NCBI RefSeq assembly: GCF_012849375.1
Contig: NZ_CP051684.1
Coordinates: 5,766,001-5,830,000 of the forward strand
Source of the DNA: Duganella dendranthematis
Lineage (GTDB): Bacteria > Pseudomonadota > Gammaproteobacteria > Burkholderiales > Burkholderiaceae_D
Length of the DNA: 64,000 nucleotides
Direction: 5' to 3'
This document shows positions 17,653 through 26,835 of this stretch, in pieces. The notes beneath the pieces were generated by a model, which searched no databases, had not been told where the DNA came from, and saw only the letters and a list, made by a program, of their open reading frames with translations. The position numbers were made by a program, and so were the translations under genes. Every line of letters begins with the position of its first letter. Positions within the stretch are counted from its first letter, which is position 1.

Positions 17653-18213
17653 ATGAAGAAAAAATACCGCAAGCAGCCGTACGACGTGGCCAACATCCGC
17701 CGCCTGCTGGAGCCTGGGCCGGTGGTGCTGGTCAGCTCCGCGTGGCAAGGCAAGACCAACATCATGACCATGGGCTGGCACATGATGATCGGCTTTCAGC
17801 CGGCGCTGTTCGGCTGCTATATCGACGAGAGCAACCATAGCTACGACATGGTGGTCAACAGCCGCGAATGCGTGATCAACCTGCCGACCGCCGAGCTGCT
17901 GGAACAAGTCATCGGCATCGGCAATTGCAGCGGTGCAGACCAGGACAAATTCTCCCTGTTTGGCCTGACCGCCGCACCGGCCGAAGAAGTCGCTGCGCCA
18001 TTGATCGCCGAATGCTACGCCAGCTTCGAATGCCGCCTGGCAGACGCCCATCCCAATCCCAATCATCCGCTGTTCGTCTGGGAGGTAGTGCGCGCACACG
18101 TCGCCACCACACCCAGGCTACCGAAAACGCTACACTACCGGGGCGACGGTGAATTCATGGTCTCCGGGCGCGAGATCGCCACGCTGGAGCGCTACCCCAA
18201 CCAGCGCCGCTAA
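17653..18213 (+). CDS. flavin reductase family protein (FMN-binding split barrel)
   Basis: 186 residues. The FMN-binding split-barrel pattern is seen as PGPVVLVSSAWQGKTNIMTMGWHMMIGFQPALFGCYIDESNHSYDMV followed by ECVINLP. Such proteins supply reduced flavin to monooxygenases or act as small flavoprotein oxidoreductases. No partner oxygenase is adjacent. It is divergent from the NTF2-like gene across 76 bases and lies 27 bases before the antiporter gene, possibly in one transcript with it. Confidence 0.88.
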   Translation: MKKKYRKQPYDVANIRRLLEPGPVVLVSSAWQGKTNIMTMGWHMMIGFQPALFGCYIDESNHSYDMVVNSRECVINLPTAELLEQVIGIGNCSGADQDKFSLFGLTAAPAEEVAAPLIAECYASFECRLADAHPNPNHPLFVWEVVRAHVATTPRLPKTLHYRGDGEFMVSGREIATLERYPNQRR

Positions 18214-18240
18214 CGCCGCCGACGCGGCCGAGGAGACGCC

Positions 18241-19539
18241 ATGAGCACCTACGGATGGTTCCTGCTGATCGGCGCATTGATGCTGGCGCGCGGACTGGCG
18301 GCGACGACGATTTCGCGTTCGCCGTTCACCTCCGCGATTGTCTATCTAGCGGTCGGCATGCTGCTCGGCCCCAGTTGCCTTAACCTGTTCCGCTTCGACC
18401 CCACCAAGGAATCCGCGCTGCTGGAAATGCTGGCGCAAATTGCGCTGCTGATTTCCCTGTTCTCTGCTGGCGTCAAAATGCCGGTACCGTTCACACTGGC
18501 GCGCTGGAACGCGCCGCTGCGCCTCGCCTGGGTGTCGATGACCCTGACGGTCGGCCTGGTGGCGCTGTTCGCCTACTATGTGCTGCATATGCCGGCGGGC
18601 GCCGCCATTCTGTTAGGCGGCATCCTTGCGCCCACCGATCCGGTACTGGCCACCGACGTGCAAGTGCGCCACGCCGGCGACAAGGACGAACTGCGCTTCA
18701 ACCTCACCTGCGAAGCCGGCATGAACGACGGCAGCGCCTTCCCCTTCGTACTGTTGGGTCTCGGCATGCTGCACATAAAGGAGGCCGACGATATCGGCGC
18801 GCATCTGCTCCAATGGTTGTCGGTAGACGTGTTGTGGGCCACCGCCGGCGCCCTGCTTATCGGCGGCGCGGCCGGCGCTGCGGTGGCGCGTATCAGTTGG
18901 CAGCTGCGCGTGATCAAGCCGCGTCACGAAATCATGGACGACCTGGTGGCGCTGGGATTGATCGCCATCGTTTTCAGCGCCGCCAGCCTGGTCAAGGCCT
19001 CCGGCTTCCTGGCGGTGTTTTTCGCCGCCGTTGCACTGCGTCAGACCGAATTGAAACTGGCCGGCGCTCCCAAGGACCGCCACGGCCTGCGCGAACCAGA
19101 GCTGGCGAAATCACAGGTAGCCCAGGAGAGCAAGACCAATGACGTGCCGCAGGTGGTCAGCGCGGAGTCGCTGGTATTTAAAGAGCACCTCGAACGCCTG
19201 TCCGAACTGACGCTGGTGCTGCTGTTGGGCGGCATGATCTCGCTGCGCGAACTGCCTTACGAAACTATCGGCGTGGCCGCCTTCCTGTTTGTGGTGGCGC
19301 GGCCGCTCGCCGTCTACGTTGGACTGATGGGCAGCGGCACCGGCAAACGGATGCGCGCCATGATCGGCTGGTTCGGCGTGCGCGGCATCGGCTCTATCTT
19401 CTACCTGGTGTTTGCGATGCAGGCCGGCTTGCCGGCCGCGCTGGCCAAACAGCTGACCGGCATCTCGCTGGGCGTCATCATGCTGTCGATACTGGTGCAC
19501 GGCTTCAGCGTCAAGCCGCTGATCGACGACGCTAAATAG
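18241..19539 (+). CDS. CPA1-type sodium/proton antiporter
   Basis: 432 residues with about twelve membrane helices. Features of the CPA family are SPFTSAIVYLAVGMLLGPS in the first helices, the unwound-helix segment GGILAPTDPVLATDVQV and a following EAGMNDGSAFPFVLLGLG carrying the acidic ion-binding residues (ND motif). A hydrophilic loop (about residues 265-310) interrupts the membrane part. It exchanges protons for Na+ or K+ at the inner membrane. Its 3' end overlaps the convergent dehydrogenase gene by eight bases. Confidence 0.92.
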   Translation: MSTYGWFLLIGALMLARGLAATTISRSPFTSAIVYLAVGMLLGPSCLNLFRFDPTKESALLEMLAQIALLISLFSAGVKMPVPFTLARWNAPLRLAWVSMTLTVGLVALFAYYVLHMPAGAAILLGGILAPTDPVLATDVQVRHAGDKDELRFNLTCEAGMNDGSAFPFVLLGLGMLHIKEADDIGAHLLQWLSVDVLWATAGALLIGGAAGAAVARISWQLRVIKPRHEIMDDLVALGLIAIVFSAASLVKASGFLAVFFAAVALRQTELKLAGAPKDRHGLREPELAKSQVAQESKTNDVPQVVSAESLVFKEHLERLSELTLVLLLGGMISLRELPYETIGVAAFLFVVARPLAVYVGLMGSGTGKRMRAMIGWFGVRGIGSIFYLVFAMQAGLPAALAKQLTGISLGVIMLSILVHGFSVKPLIDDAK

Positions 19540-20593
19540 TCGCCGCGATCGCCGCGCCTACTTCGGTGGTGCTGGCCGTGCCACCCATATCCGGAGTGCG
19601 CGGACCGTCGACCAGACAGCGCTCCACAGCCGCCACCATGGCGTCATGCGCCTCGGTATAGCCCAGGAAGTCCAGCATCATAGCGCCGCACCAGATCATG
19701 GCAATCGGATTGGCGATGTTCTGGCCATAGATATCCGGCGCCGAACCGTGCACCGGCTCAAACAGCGACGGGAAGCTGCGCTCCGGATTCAGGTTGGCCG
19801 ATGGCGCAATGCCGATGGTGCCCGCGCATGCTGGCCCCAGGTCGGACAGGATATCGCCGAACAGGTTGGACGCCACCACCACGTCAAAGCGCTCCGGCGA
19901 CAGCACGAAGCGCGCAGCCAGGATATCGATGTGGTACTTGTCATGCCGGACTTCCGGAAAGCTCGTGCCCATCGCGTCCACCCGCTCGTCCCAGTACGGC
20001 ATGCTGATCGAAATGCCGTTGGACTTGGTGGCGGAAGTCAGGTGCTTCTTCGGCCGCTTCTGCGCCAGTTCAAACGCAAACTTCAGCACGCGGTCTACGC
20101 CGGTGCGGGTGAAGATGGCTTCCTGCAGCACGAACTCGCGGTCGGTGCCCTCAAACATGCGGCCGCCGACACTGGAATATTCGCCTTCCGTATTCTCGCG
20201 GACGATCATCATATCGATATCGCCCGGCTGCTTGTTCGCGAGCGGGCAAGGCACGCCGGGCAGCAGCCGAACCGGTCGCAGATTGATGTACTGGTCGAAC
20301 TGGCGGCGGAACTTCAGCAGCGATCCCCACAGCGACACGTGGTCCGGCACCGTGTCCGGCCAGCCGACCGCGCCGAAGAACAGCGCGTCGTAGCCGTCCA
20401 GTTGTTCCTTCCAGTCGTCCGGCATCATCTTGCCGTGCTTCAGATAGTAATCGCAGCTCGGCCACTCAAAGCTGGTCCACTCGATGCCGATGTTGAAGCG
20501 CTTCGCTGCCGCGTCCACCGCGCGTATCCCCTCCGGCATCACTTCCTTGCCGATGCCGTCGCCCGCCAGCACGGCGATTTTATGTACTTTCAT
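19532..20593 (-). CDS. dmlA: D-malate / tartrate dehydrogenase (isopropylmalate dehydrogenase family)
   Basis: 353 residues, standard for the beta-decarboxylating dehydrogenases. It starts KIAVLAGDGIGKEVMPEG and shows the NAD-type motifs VRENTEGEYSSVGG, TSATKSNGISISMPYWDERV and FEPVHGSAPDIYGQNIANPIAMIW. The IGIEWTSFEWPSCDYY segment and overall wording place it with TtuC/DmlA, which oxidise D-malate or tartrate to pyruvate or oxaloglycolate with NAD+ and a divalent metal. A GGAGAG precedes the ATG. A LysR-family gene is divergent at 20681, as with E. coli dmlA/dmlR, supporting induction by D-malate or tartrate. Confidence 0.92.
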   Translation of the reverse strand: MKVHKIAVLAGDGIGKEVMPEGIRAVDAAAKRFNIGIEWTSFEWPSCDYYLKHGKMMPDDWKEQLDGYDALFFGAVGWPDTVPDHVSLWGSLLKFRRQFDQYINLRPVRLLPGVPCPLANKQPGDIDMMIVRENTEGEYSSVGGRMFEGTDREFVLQEAIFTRTGVDRVLKFAFELAQKRPKKHLTSATKSNGISISMPYWDERVDAMGTSFPEVRHDKYHIDILAARFVLSPERFDVVVASNLFGDILSDLGPACAGTIGIAPSANLNPERSFPSLFEPVHGSAPDIYGQNIANPIAMIWCGAMMLDFLGYTEAHDAMVAAVERCLVDGPRTPDMGGTASTTEVGAAIAATI

Positions 20594-20624
20594 GTCTGCT
20601 CTCCTTCATGGAAAGCCACAGCAT

Positions 20625-20648
20625 AAACCGGTTTTCGTCGTTTATAAT
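20625..20648. promoter_or_regulatory. dmlA-lysR intergenic promoter/operator region
   Basis: The 87-base divergent region contains a perfect palindrome AAACCGGTTT at 20625-20634 and a consensus -10 box TATAAT at 20643-20648 reading toward the LysR gene. The palindrome would lie near -20 to -30 of that promoter, a reasonable place for autoregulation. Confidence 0.45.
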
Positions 20649-20680
20649 TAGCTGAAATGTAAAGCCATGGAACACATATC

Positions 20681-21577
20681 GTGGATAATCGTATCGACAA
20701 CGAAGACTTGCGCGTGTTTGCGACGGCGGCGCGCAAGGCCAGCTTTGCGGCGGCGGCCGAGGAACTGGGCATGTCGCCGGCCTACGTCAGCAAGCGTATC
20801 GGCATCCTGGAGGAGATGCTGGGCGTGAAGCTGTTCCACCGCACCACGCGCCGCGTGATCGTCAGCGAAGACGGTGAGCGAGTATATGCACACGCCATGA
20901 CCATCCTGGAAAACCTCGACAGCCTGCTGCACGAAATGGCCGAACGGCGCGACGTGCCGCGTGGCCTGCTGCGCATCAGCAGCAGCTTTGGCTTCGGCCG
21001 CAACGTGGTGGCGCCGGTGGTGGCGCGGTTGGTGGCGGAGCATCCGTCGCTGCAAGTGCGGTTTGAAGTGTTCGACCGCCTGGTCGATATCGTGGCCGAG
21101 GGCTTTGACCTCGACATTCGCGTCGGCGACGAAATCGCACCGCATCTCATCGCCCGCAAGCTGATGGCGAATCACCGCATCCTGTGCGCTTCGCCGTCCT
21201 ACCTGAAGCGACATGGCACGCCGCGCAGCCTGCAGGAGCTGGCGGGCCACAACTGCCTGGCCATCAAGGAACGCGACCTGCCGTTTGGCGTGTGGACGCT
21301 GCACAGCGGCGGCACGGAAGAAAAAGTGAAAGTCACCGGGTCGCTGTCATCCAATCACGGCGAAATCGCGCTGCAGTGGGCGGTGGCCGGCGCCGGCATC
21401 GTGCTGCGTTCGCACTGGGACGCGCAACCGCACCTGGCCAGCGGGGAACTGGTGCAGGTGCTGCCGCAGTACACGCAGAGCGCCAACGTGTGGGCGGTCT
21501 ACCCGCAACGGCTTGCGGGCTCCGCCAAAGTGCGCGTGTGCGTCGAGTTCATGGAACAGCAACTCGCTCGGCGATAA
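20681..21577 (+). CDS. LysR family transcriptional regulator (DmlR-like)
   Basis: 298 residues with a GTG start. The winged helix-turn-helix occupies residues 1-60 (DLRVFATAARKASFAAAAEELGMSPAYVSKRIGILEEMLG, then LFHRTTRRV), followed by a two-lobe effector-binding domain. It is divergent from the D-malate/tartrate dehydrogenase and probably activates it in response to its substrate. A consensus TATAAT lies 33 bases upstream of the start. An ATG at 20667 is in another frame, so the GTG is chosen. Confidence 0.9.
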   Translation: MDNRIDNEDLRVFATAARKASFAAAAEELGMSPAYVSKRIGILEEMLGVKLFHRTTRRVIVSEDGERVYAHAMTILENLDSLLHEMAERRDVPRGLLRISSSFGFGRNVVAPVVARLVAEHPSLQVRFEVFDRLVDIVAEGFDLDIRVGDEIAPHLIARKLMANHRILCASPSYLKRHGTPRSLQELAGHNCLAIKERDLPFGVWTLHSGGTEEKVKVTGSLSSNHGEIALQWAVAGAGIVLRSHWDAQPHLASGELVQVLPQYTQSANVWAVYPQRLAGSAKVRVCVEFMEQQLARR

Positions 21578-21602
21578 CACCATACGCCAAGCCGCCATAA
21601 TG

Positions 21603-23903
21603 CTACCGCATCAATTTATCAGGCGTTATCGGCGTGCTGCGTACGCGCTTGCCGGTGGCGTGATAAATGGCGTTGGATACCGCCGCCGCCACGCCAACCA
21701 GGCCAATCTCACCCACACCTTTGGCGCCGATGCGGCTGACGATGCGGTCGTCCTCCTGCACGAAGATAACGTCGATATCATGGATATCCGCGTTGACCGA
21801 TACGTGGTACTCGCCCAGATTGTGGTTCATGAAGCGGCCAAACCGGTGATCGCAATGGGTCTCTTCATGCAGCGCCTGGCCAATGCCCCACACCACGCCG
21901 CCGATAATCTGGCTTTGTGCGGTCTTCGCATTGATGATGCGACCAGCGGCAATGGCACTGACCACCCGCGTGACCCGGACCATGCCGAATTCCGGATCGA
22001 CGCGCACCTCGCAGAACACTGCCGAATGCGTCGAACGCTGATACTTCATCTGCTTGAGCATATTCGGCAGCATCAGGTATTTTTCTTCCAGCCGCTGTTC
22101 GCCGCTGCCGGCCAGGATTTCGGTGATCGGAACGGCCACGCCAGGCTGCGACGATACGCGCAGCGCGCCGCCGGAAAACTCGATATCGTCAAAGCGCGCC
22201 TTGGCCAGCGGTGACGAAGGCAGTTTCTTGGCCAGCTTGAATAGCTTCTTCTGCAATTTCTCGCACACGCCCTGCACCGCCGAGCCGACCGTCGCCACAT
22301 GCGAGGAGCCGCCTTCGATCGGTGCCACTGGCAGCGTCGAATCGCCCAGCTGGAAGCACACTTTCTCCAGCGGCAGCCCCATGGCGTCAGCAGCGATGAT
22401 GCTCATCGCCGTGTAAGTGCCGGTGCCGATATCGGTGGCGGCGCTGCTGACCACCAGCGAACCATCCGCATGCAGCACGGCGCTGGCGCGCGCGAACATC
22501 TGCATCGCGTCCCACATGCCGGTCGCCATACCCCAGCCGATCAACTCGCGGCCTTCGCGCATCGTGCCCGGTTCGAGCGGGCGCTTGTCCCAGCCGAAGC
22601 GCTCAGCACCTTGCTGATAGCAGGCGCGCAGCTCCTTGGTGGAATATGGCAGGCCGCGTGAAGGATCCATGTCGGCATAATTCTTTAGCCGCAGCGCCAG
22701 CGGATCCATCTTCAGCGCGTAGGACAATTCGTCCATCGCCACTTCCAGCGCATACACGCCGTGAGCAGCGCCTGGCGCGCGCATGTCCATCGGGCTGGCG
22801 TGATCCAGGTCGACCAGATGGTAGCCCAGTCGCACATGCTCGCATTGATACAGTTCGCCGGACCAGTTAACCACCACCTCCACGTAATCCTCCATGCGCG
22901 AGGTTTCGGCCACCGCTTCGTGAATAATGGAGGTCAGCGTGCCATCCGAATCGGCAGCAAGTCGCACGCGTTGCAAGGTCTCCGGCCGATGGCCAAAGGT
23001 GAACATCTGCTGGCGCGTCAGCACCACTCGCACCGAGCGTTCCAGCTTGAGCGCAGCCATCACCGCCAACGGTAGCTGGTATTGCGGACGCAGGCCGGAA
23101 CCAAACGCGCCGCCCACGTAAGGATTGCGCACCGTGACCTTGTCCTTGGCCAGGCCGAAAACGTGGGACACGTACCAGCGGCTGTTCTGCGAACTTTGCG
23201 TCTTGTCGTAGATCGTCAGGTGGCCATCGGCGTCGCGGATCACCGTGCTGGCGAACAGCTCCATCGGATTGTGGTGCTCCACACCGCTGTAATACTCGCC
23301 CTCGACTTTGATGGCGGCCTTTTCCCATACCTCATCGGCATGGCCCTTCGGATCGGGTGGCGGCGTGAATCCTGCCTTCATGCGGCTTGGCTTGTAGGAG
23401 CGTTCACGGTCTTCAACGAGCGAGGTGGCGTGCGGTTCGACTTCGTAGTCCACCTCCACCAGCCGCGCCGCATAGCGCGCCGCCTCAAACGTCTCGGCCA
23501 CCACCAGCGCCACCGGCTGGCCGCTGTACGCGATCTTGTCGTCGTACAGAGGGCGGAATGGCGATCCGCCCGGCGCCGTCATGTCCTTGTAGAAGATGTC
23601 GAACGATCGGATGCGAGGCCGGTTCAGATGCGTAATTACCTCTACCACGCCGGCCACCGCCAGCGCGGCGTCGGCGCGAATGGCCGTAATGCGGCCACGC
23701 GGAATCGTACCGCTGACTACCACGCCGTACAGCAACCCTTCGGCTGGATACTCGGCCGCGTAGCGGGCCTGGCCTGTCACCTTGTCACGTCCATCCACGC
23801 GCGACACCGGCATGCCGATGGTGACCGCGCCCGTGCCCTCATCCGCGGTTGGTGTGCGGAGTTCTTCAATCAGCTCTGTCACGTTCGCTCCCTGTATTGT
23901 CAT
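21603..23903 (-). CDS. molybdopterin-binding subunit of a xanthine dehydrogenase-family enzyme (PaoC-like)
   Basis: 766 residues from the ATG at 23903, overlapping the end of the FAD subunit gene by 38 bases. Domains: the a/b hammerhead (RVDGRDKVTGQARYAAEYP, residues about 28-150), and two molybdopterin-binding domains with GGAFGSGLRPQYQLPLAVMAAL, the MDMRAPGAAHGVYALEVAMDEL segment and the catalytic-glutamate region GAKGVGEIGLVG near the C-terminus. The catalytic Glu is present. Together with the next two genes it forms a heterotrimer like E. coli PaoABC, oxidising aldehydes or heterocycles. No XdhC-like maturation gene is adjacent. Confidence 0.92.
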   Translation of the reverse strand: MTIQGANVTELIEELRTPTADEGTGAVTIGMPVSRVDGRDKVTGQARYAAEYPAEGLLYGVVVSGTIPRGRITAIRADAALAVAGVVEVITHLNRPRIRSFDIFYKDMTAPGGSPFRPLYDDKIAYSGQPVALVVAETFEAARYAARLVEVDYEVEPHATSLVEDRERSYKPSRMKAGFTPPPDPKGHADEVWEKAAIKVEGEYYSGVEHHNPMELFASTVIRDADGHLTIYDKTQSSQNSRWYVSHVFGLAKDKVTVRNPYVGGAFGSGLRPQYQLPLAVMAALKLERSVRVVLTRQQMFTFGHRPETLQRVRLAADSDGTLTSIIHEAVAETSRMEDYVEVVVNWSGELYQCEHVRLGYHLVDLDHASPMDMRAPGAAHGVYALEVAMDELSYALKMDPLALRLKNYADMDPSRGLPYSTKELRACYQQGAERFGWDKRPLEPGTMREGRELIGWGMATGMWDAMQMFARASAVLHADGSLVVSSAATDIGTGTYTAMSIIAADAMGLPLEKVCFQLGDSTLPVAPIEGGSSHVATVGSAVQGVCEKLQKKLFKLAKKLPSSPLAKARFDDIEFSGGALRVSSQPGVAVPITEILAGSGEQRLEEKYLMLPNMLKQMKYQRSTHSAVFCEVRVDPEFGMVRVTRVVSAIAAGRIINAKTAQSQIIGGVVWGIGQALHEETHCDHRFGRFMNHNLGEYHVSVNADIHDIDVIFVQEDDRIVSRIGAKGVGEIGLVGVAAAVSNAIYHATGKRVRSTPITPDKLMR

Positions 23904-24888
23904 AAGTTCCGGCCACGGCCTGTTCAAGCGCGCGCACCACGGCACGGCGCGCCATATCGATTTTGAAGTCGTTTTCACCCTGTCCCTGCGCACCGGACAG
24001 CAAGGCATCAGCAGCCGACGCGAAAAGCGTCGCCGATGGCTGCTGCCCGGCCAGCAGCGCTTCCGCCGCCGGCACACGCCAAGGCTTGTGCGCCACGCCG
24101 CCCAGCGCAATGCGCGCTTCACGCACCGCACCGTCGTCGCCAATGTCCAGCGCCACCGCCACCGACACCAGCGCAAACGCATACGAGGCGCGGTCTCGGA
24201 ATTTGAGGTAGGCCGAATGCGCCGCAAATTGCGCAGCGGGCGGCAGCTCGATGTGGGTAATCAGGTCGCCCGGCTCCAGTGTGGTGTCGTGCTCGGGCTG
24301 ATCACCGGGCAATCGATGAAAGTCGGCAAAGGCAATCTGCCGTTGTCCCGCCGCCGAACTCACATGGACGATGGCGCCCAACGCCGCCAGCGCCACGCAC
24401 ATATCGGACGGATGGACCGCGATGCACTGCGGACTGGCGCCGAGGATCGCATGCTGGCGCGTCAACCCGCCAATGGCGGAGCAGCCGCTGCCCGGCGCGC
24501 GCTTGTTGCAGGGCGTCGCCACATCGTAAAAGTAATGGCAGCGCGTGCGCTGCAGCAGGTTGCCGCCGTTGCTGGCCATGTTGCGGATTTGCGGCGAGGC
24601 GCCGGCCAGTATCGCCGCCGTCAGCAGCGGATAGTGTTCGCGAACCAGTGGATGATAAGCCGTATCGGCGTTGCGTCCAGTAGCGCCGAGCAGCAAGCCG
24701 CCGTCAGCGGTCGGCGCAATATCGCCCAGCGACAGGCCGTTGATGTCGACCAACGCCGCCGGCCGCATGACGAATTCCTTCATCAAGTCGATCAGATTGG
24801 TGCCGCCGGCGATAAAGCGCCCGCCGCCACCAGCATGCGCCAACGCCTCGTTAGCGTCGGTGGCGCGGAAATAAGCGATGGGATTCAT
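23866..24888 (-). CDS. FAD-binding subunit with extra [4Fe-4S] site, PaoB-like
   Basis: 340 residues. The FAD domain is seen as GGGGRFIAGGTNLIDLMKE and ILAGASPQIRNMASNGGNLLQRTRC. The cysteine pattern RCHYFYDVATPCNKRAPGSGC matches the additional [4Fe-4S] cluster of PaoB/YagS and 4-hydroxybenzoyl-CoA reductase-type subunits. It passes electrons between the iron-sulfur subunit and FAD. It overlaps the 2Fe-2S gene by ATGA (24885-24888). Confidence 0.92.
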   Translation of the reverse strand: MNPIAYFRATDANEALAHAGGGGRFIAGGTNLIDLMKEFVMRPAALVDINGLSLGDIAPTADGGLLLGATGRNADTAYHPLVREHYPLLTAAILAGASPQIRNMASNGGNLLQRTRCHYFYDVATPCNKRAPGSGCSAIGGLTRQHAILGASPQCIAVHPSDMCVALAALGAIVHVSSAAGQRQIAFADFHRLPGDQPEHDTTLEPGDLITHIELPPAAQFAAHSAYLKFRDRASYAFALVSVAVALDIGDDGAVREARIALGGVAHKPWRVPAAEALLAGQQPSATLFASAADALLSGAQGQGENDFKIDMARRAVVRALEQAVAGTYDNTGSERDRAD

Positions 24889-25403
24889 GCCGGCACCGTG
24901 CCAGGCAAATACGGACGATCGGGATTATCTTCGTGCTGCGCCAGCCCCATGACATCGGTAACCGCCGCCACAATGCCCGGATAGGCGCCACATCGGCAGA
25001 TATTCCCGCTCATTAGCTCGCGCACCTCGGCCACTGTCTTCGCCTCGCCTTCATTCATCAAGCCGACGGCGGAACACAGCTGGCCGGGCGTACAGTAACC
25101 GCATTGGAAAGCGTCATGCTCGATGAAGGCCTGCTGCAACGGGTGCAGCTGCGCGCCATCCGCCAGCCCTTCCACCGTAGTGACCTCGCGGCCGTCCTGC
25201 ATGACGGCCAGCGTCAGGCAGGAATTGATACGTTTGCCGCCGACCAGCACCGTGCAGGCGCCGCATTGGCCATGGTCGCAGCCCTTTTTTGTACCGGTCA
25301 AGCCGGCGCGTTCACGCAGGAGGTCGAGCAAGGTCACCCACGCTTCAACGTCAAACTGCCGGGATTCGCCGTTGAGTTGCAGGCGTACGGGATAAGTAGT
25401 CAT
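24885..25403 (-). CDS. [2Fe-2S] iron-sulfur subunit, PaoA-like
   Basis: 172 residues from the ATG at 25403. The plant-type [2Fe-2S] motif KKGCDHGQCGACTVLV ... NSC and the second cluster motif QCGYCTPGQLCS ... CRCGAYPGI are both complete. Unlike E. coli PaoA there is no Tat signal in front of MTTYPVRLQLNG, so the complex should be cytoplasmic. It is the first subunit gene of the molybdenum hydroxylase; the upstream small membrane-protein gene ends at 25400, overlapping this start by four bases. Confidence 0.92.
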   Translation of the reverse strand: MTTYPVRLQLNGESRQFDVEAWVTLLDLLRERAGLTGTKKGCDHGQCGACTVLVGGKRINSCLTLAVMQDGREVTTVEGLADGAQLHPLQQAFIEHDAFQCGYCTPGQLCSAVGLMNEGEAKTVAEVRELMSGNICRCGAYPGIVAAVTDVMGLAQHEDNPDRPYLPGTVPA

Positions 25404-25641
25404 TGGATTCCTTCTTCGTTTTTCAGGATGCCGCGTACATTGGTCACCATCAGGCAAAGCTGTAAGGCGATCAAGGCCCAGGCGTCGTCGTGCCAGCCCC
25501 ACGCGACCCACAGCGCGTTACTCAGTAGGAAAGCGATAAAGCCCGCCTTGCGCCGCGCCGGAGCACGCGAGCCGACCAGCAGCCCTGCCCCACGGTCACC
25601 GCCATGGCGGGCCATTGCAGCAGATCGAGACTCAGGTTCAT
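25400..25641 (-). pseudogene. small membrane protein with apparent one-base deletion (frameshift)
   Basis: Two hydrophobic segments (GFIAFLLSNALWVAWGW and ALIALQLCLMVTNVRGI) fit a family of roughly 80-residue membrane proteins of unknown function. The N-terminus expected for that family, MNLSLDLLQWPAMAVTVG, is encoded from 25641 but in a different frame; adding one G to the GGGG tract (minus strand, 25588-25591) joins the two as one 80-residue protein. The uncorrected frame gives an 83-residue product from 25651 with an unconvincing polar N-terminus. Its stop overlaps the iron-sulfur gene start as ATGA. Either a real mutation or a sequencing error. Confidence 0.6.
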
Positions 25642-25806
25642 GGATGCGCAATTATTTGTTAGTGATGACATGCCAGCATCGCCGATCGACTACGTCCAGT
25701 ATGTACGGCACCTCACCGCCACCGGCCAACGTCTGGCTGAGTGCGTGCACTAACAGACAGCGAGGCGGAGCGCGGCCCATGATGGTTCAAACTTCAGGAC
25801 AAGCGC

Positions 25807-26835
25807 ATGAAAATCGACCGTCTCCCCTATGCATCCGCGCACACGCTCGGCGAAGCGCTGCTGCGGTTGGACCCGCAACAGTCACCAGGCGCGCAGTTGG
25901 CGCAGCTGATTGCCGCCGGCCAGGACCAATTGCCGTTCCCGGCGAGCGGCCTCACGCTGCAGCGTTGGCAATGCCTGGCCAAGGTGGCCCACCATGATCT
26001 GACACTGGCCAAGCTGTACGAAAGCCATACCGACGCCCTGGCGATCCTGGCCGAGCTGAGTGGCCCGTCGATCCCCGGCGCATCCTGGGGCGTCTGGTGC
26101 GCCGAGCCGCCCGATGCCGTGGTCACGCTAAGCTATGACGGCGCCGGCCAGGCGGTCATCTCCGGCCGCAAGCAGTGGTGCTCCGGCGCCGCCGTGCTCA
26201 GTCACGCGCTGGTCAGCTGTCAGGATGTCGATGGCGAACGCTTGTTAGTCGCGGTGGGGCTGCGCGAACGCGGCGTGACGATCACCAATGAAGGCTGGCA
26301 GGCGGTCGGGATGGCGGCTACCGCCAGTGTCGACGTACTGTTTGACAGCCTGCCGGCGATCCCGGTTGGCACGCCGGGCGAATATCTGAGCCGTCCCGGC
26401 TTCTGGTACGGCGGCGCCGGCGTCGCCGCCTGCTGGTATGGCGCGGCACAGGCGCTGGGCGACTATCTGCACGAAGCCGCGCGCGTCCAGCCCAAACCCG
26501 AACCGCATCGGTTGGCACACCTGGGTGAAACCGACATCTCCCTTAGCGCAGCCGCAGCGCTGCTGCGCGCCACCGCTGCTTCCATCGACCGTGCTCCTGG
26601 CGCTTATGCAGGCCGCATCGCCATGCGCGCCAGGCTGGCGGTAGAAGCGGCAGCGACAGAAGTGCTGCGCCACGCCACCCGTGCGCTCGGTGCGGGCCCG
26701 CTGTGCCGCGATGCCCGCTTTGCGCGGCTGGCGGCCGACCTGCCGGTGTTTCTGCGCCAGAGTCACGCCGAGCGAGATCTCGCCACCCTCGGCAGCCTTC
26801 TCAACCAACAGGAGGACACGCCATGGGCGTTATGA
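25807..26835 (+). CDS. acyl-CoA dehydrogenase-like flavoprotein of a four-gene cassette
   Basis: 342 residues, shorter than the usual 380. The middle beta domain (AVISGRKQWCSGAAVLSHALVSC, then GWQAVGMAATASVDVLFDSLP) and the C-terminal four-helix bundle (RARLAVEAAATEVLRHATRALGAGPLCRD) match the acyl-CoA dehydrogenase fold. The N-terminal helical domain is present but reduced, and I cannot place the catalytic glutamate. It overlaps the PIG-L gene by 13 bases and leads a cassette with a deacetylase, a NodS-like methyltransferase and a GT2 enzyme. Its role may be oxidation of an acyl or amino-sugar-linked intermediate rather than beta-oxidation (inference). Confidence 0.85.
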   Translation: MKIDRLPYASAHTLGEALLRLDPQQSPGAQLAQLIAAGQDQLPFPASGLTLQRWQCLAKVAHHDLTLAKLYESHTDALAILAELSGPSIPGASWGVWCAEPPDAVVTLSYDGAGQAVISGRKQWCSGAAVLSHALVSCQDVDGERLLVAVGLRERGVTITNEGWQAVGMAATASVDVLFDSLPAIPVGTPGEYLSRPGFWYGGAGVAACWYGAAQALGDYLHEAARVQPKPEPHRLAHLGETDISLSAAAALLRATAASIDRAPGAYAGRIAMRARLAVEAAATEVLRHATRALGAGPLCRDARFARLAADLPVFLRQSHAERDLATLGSLLNQQEDTPWAL

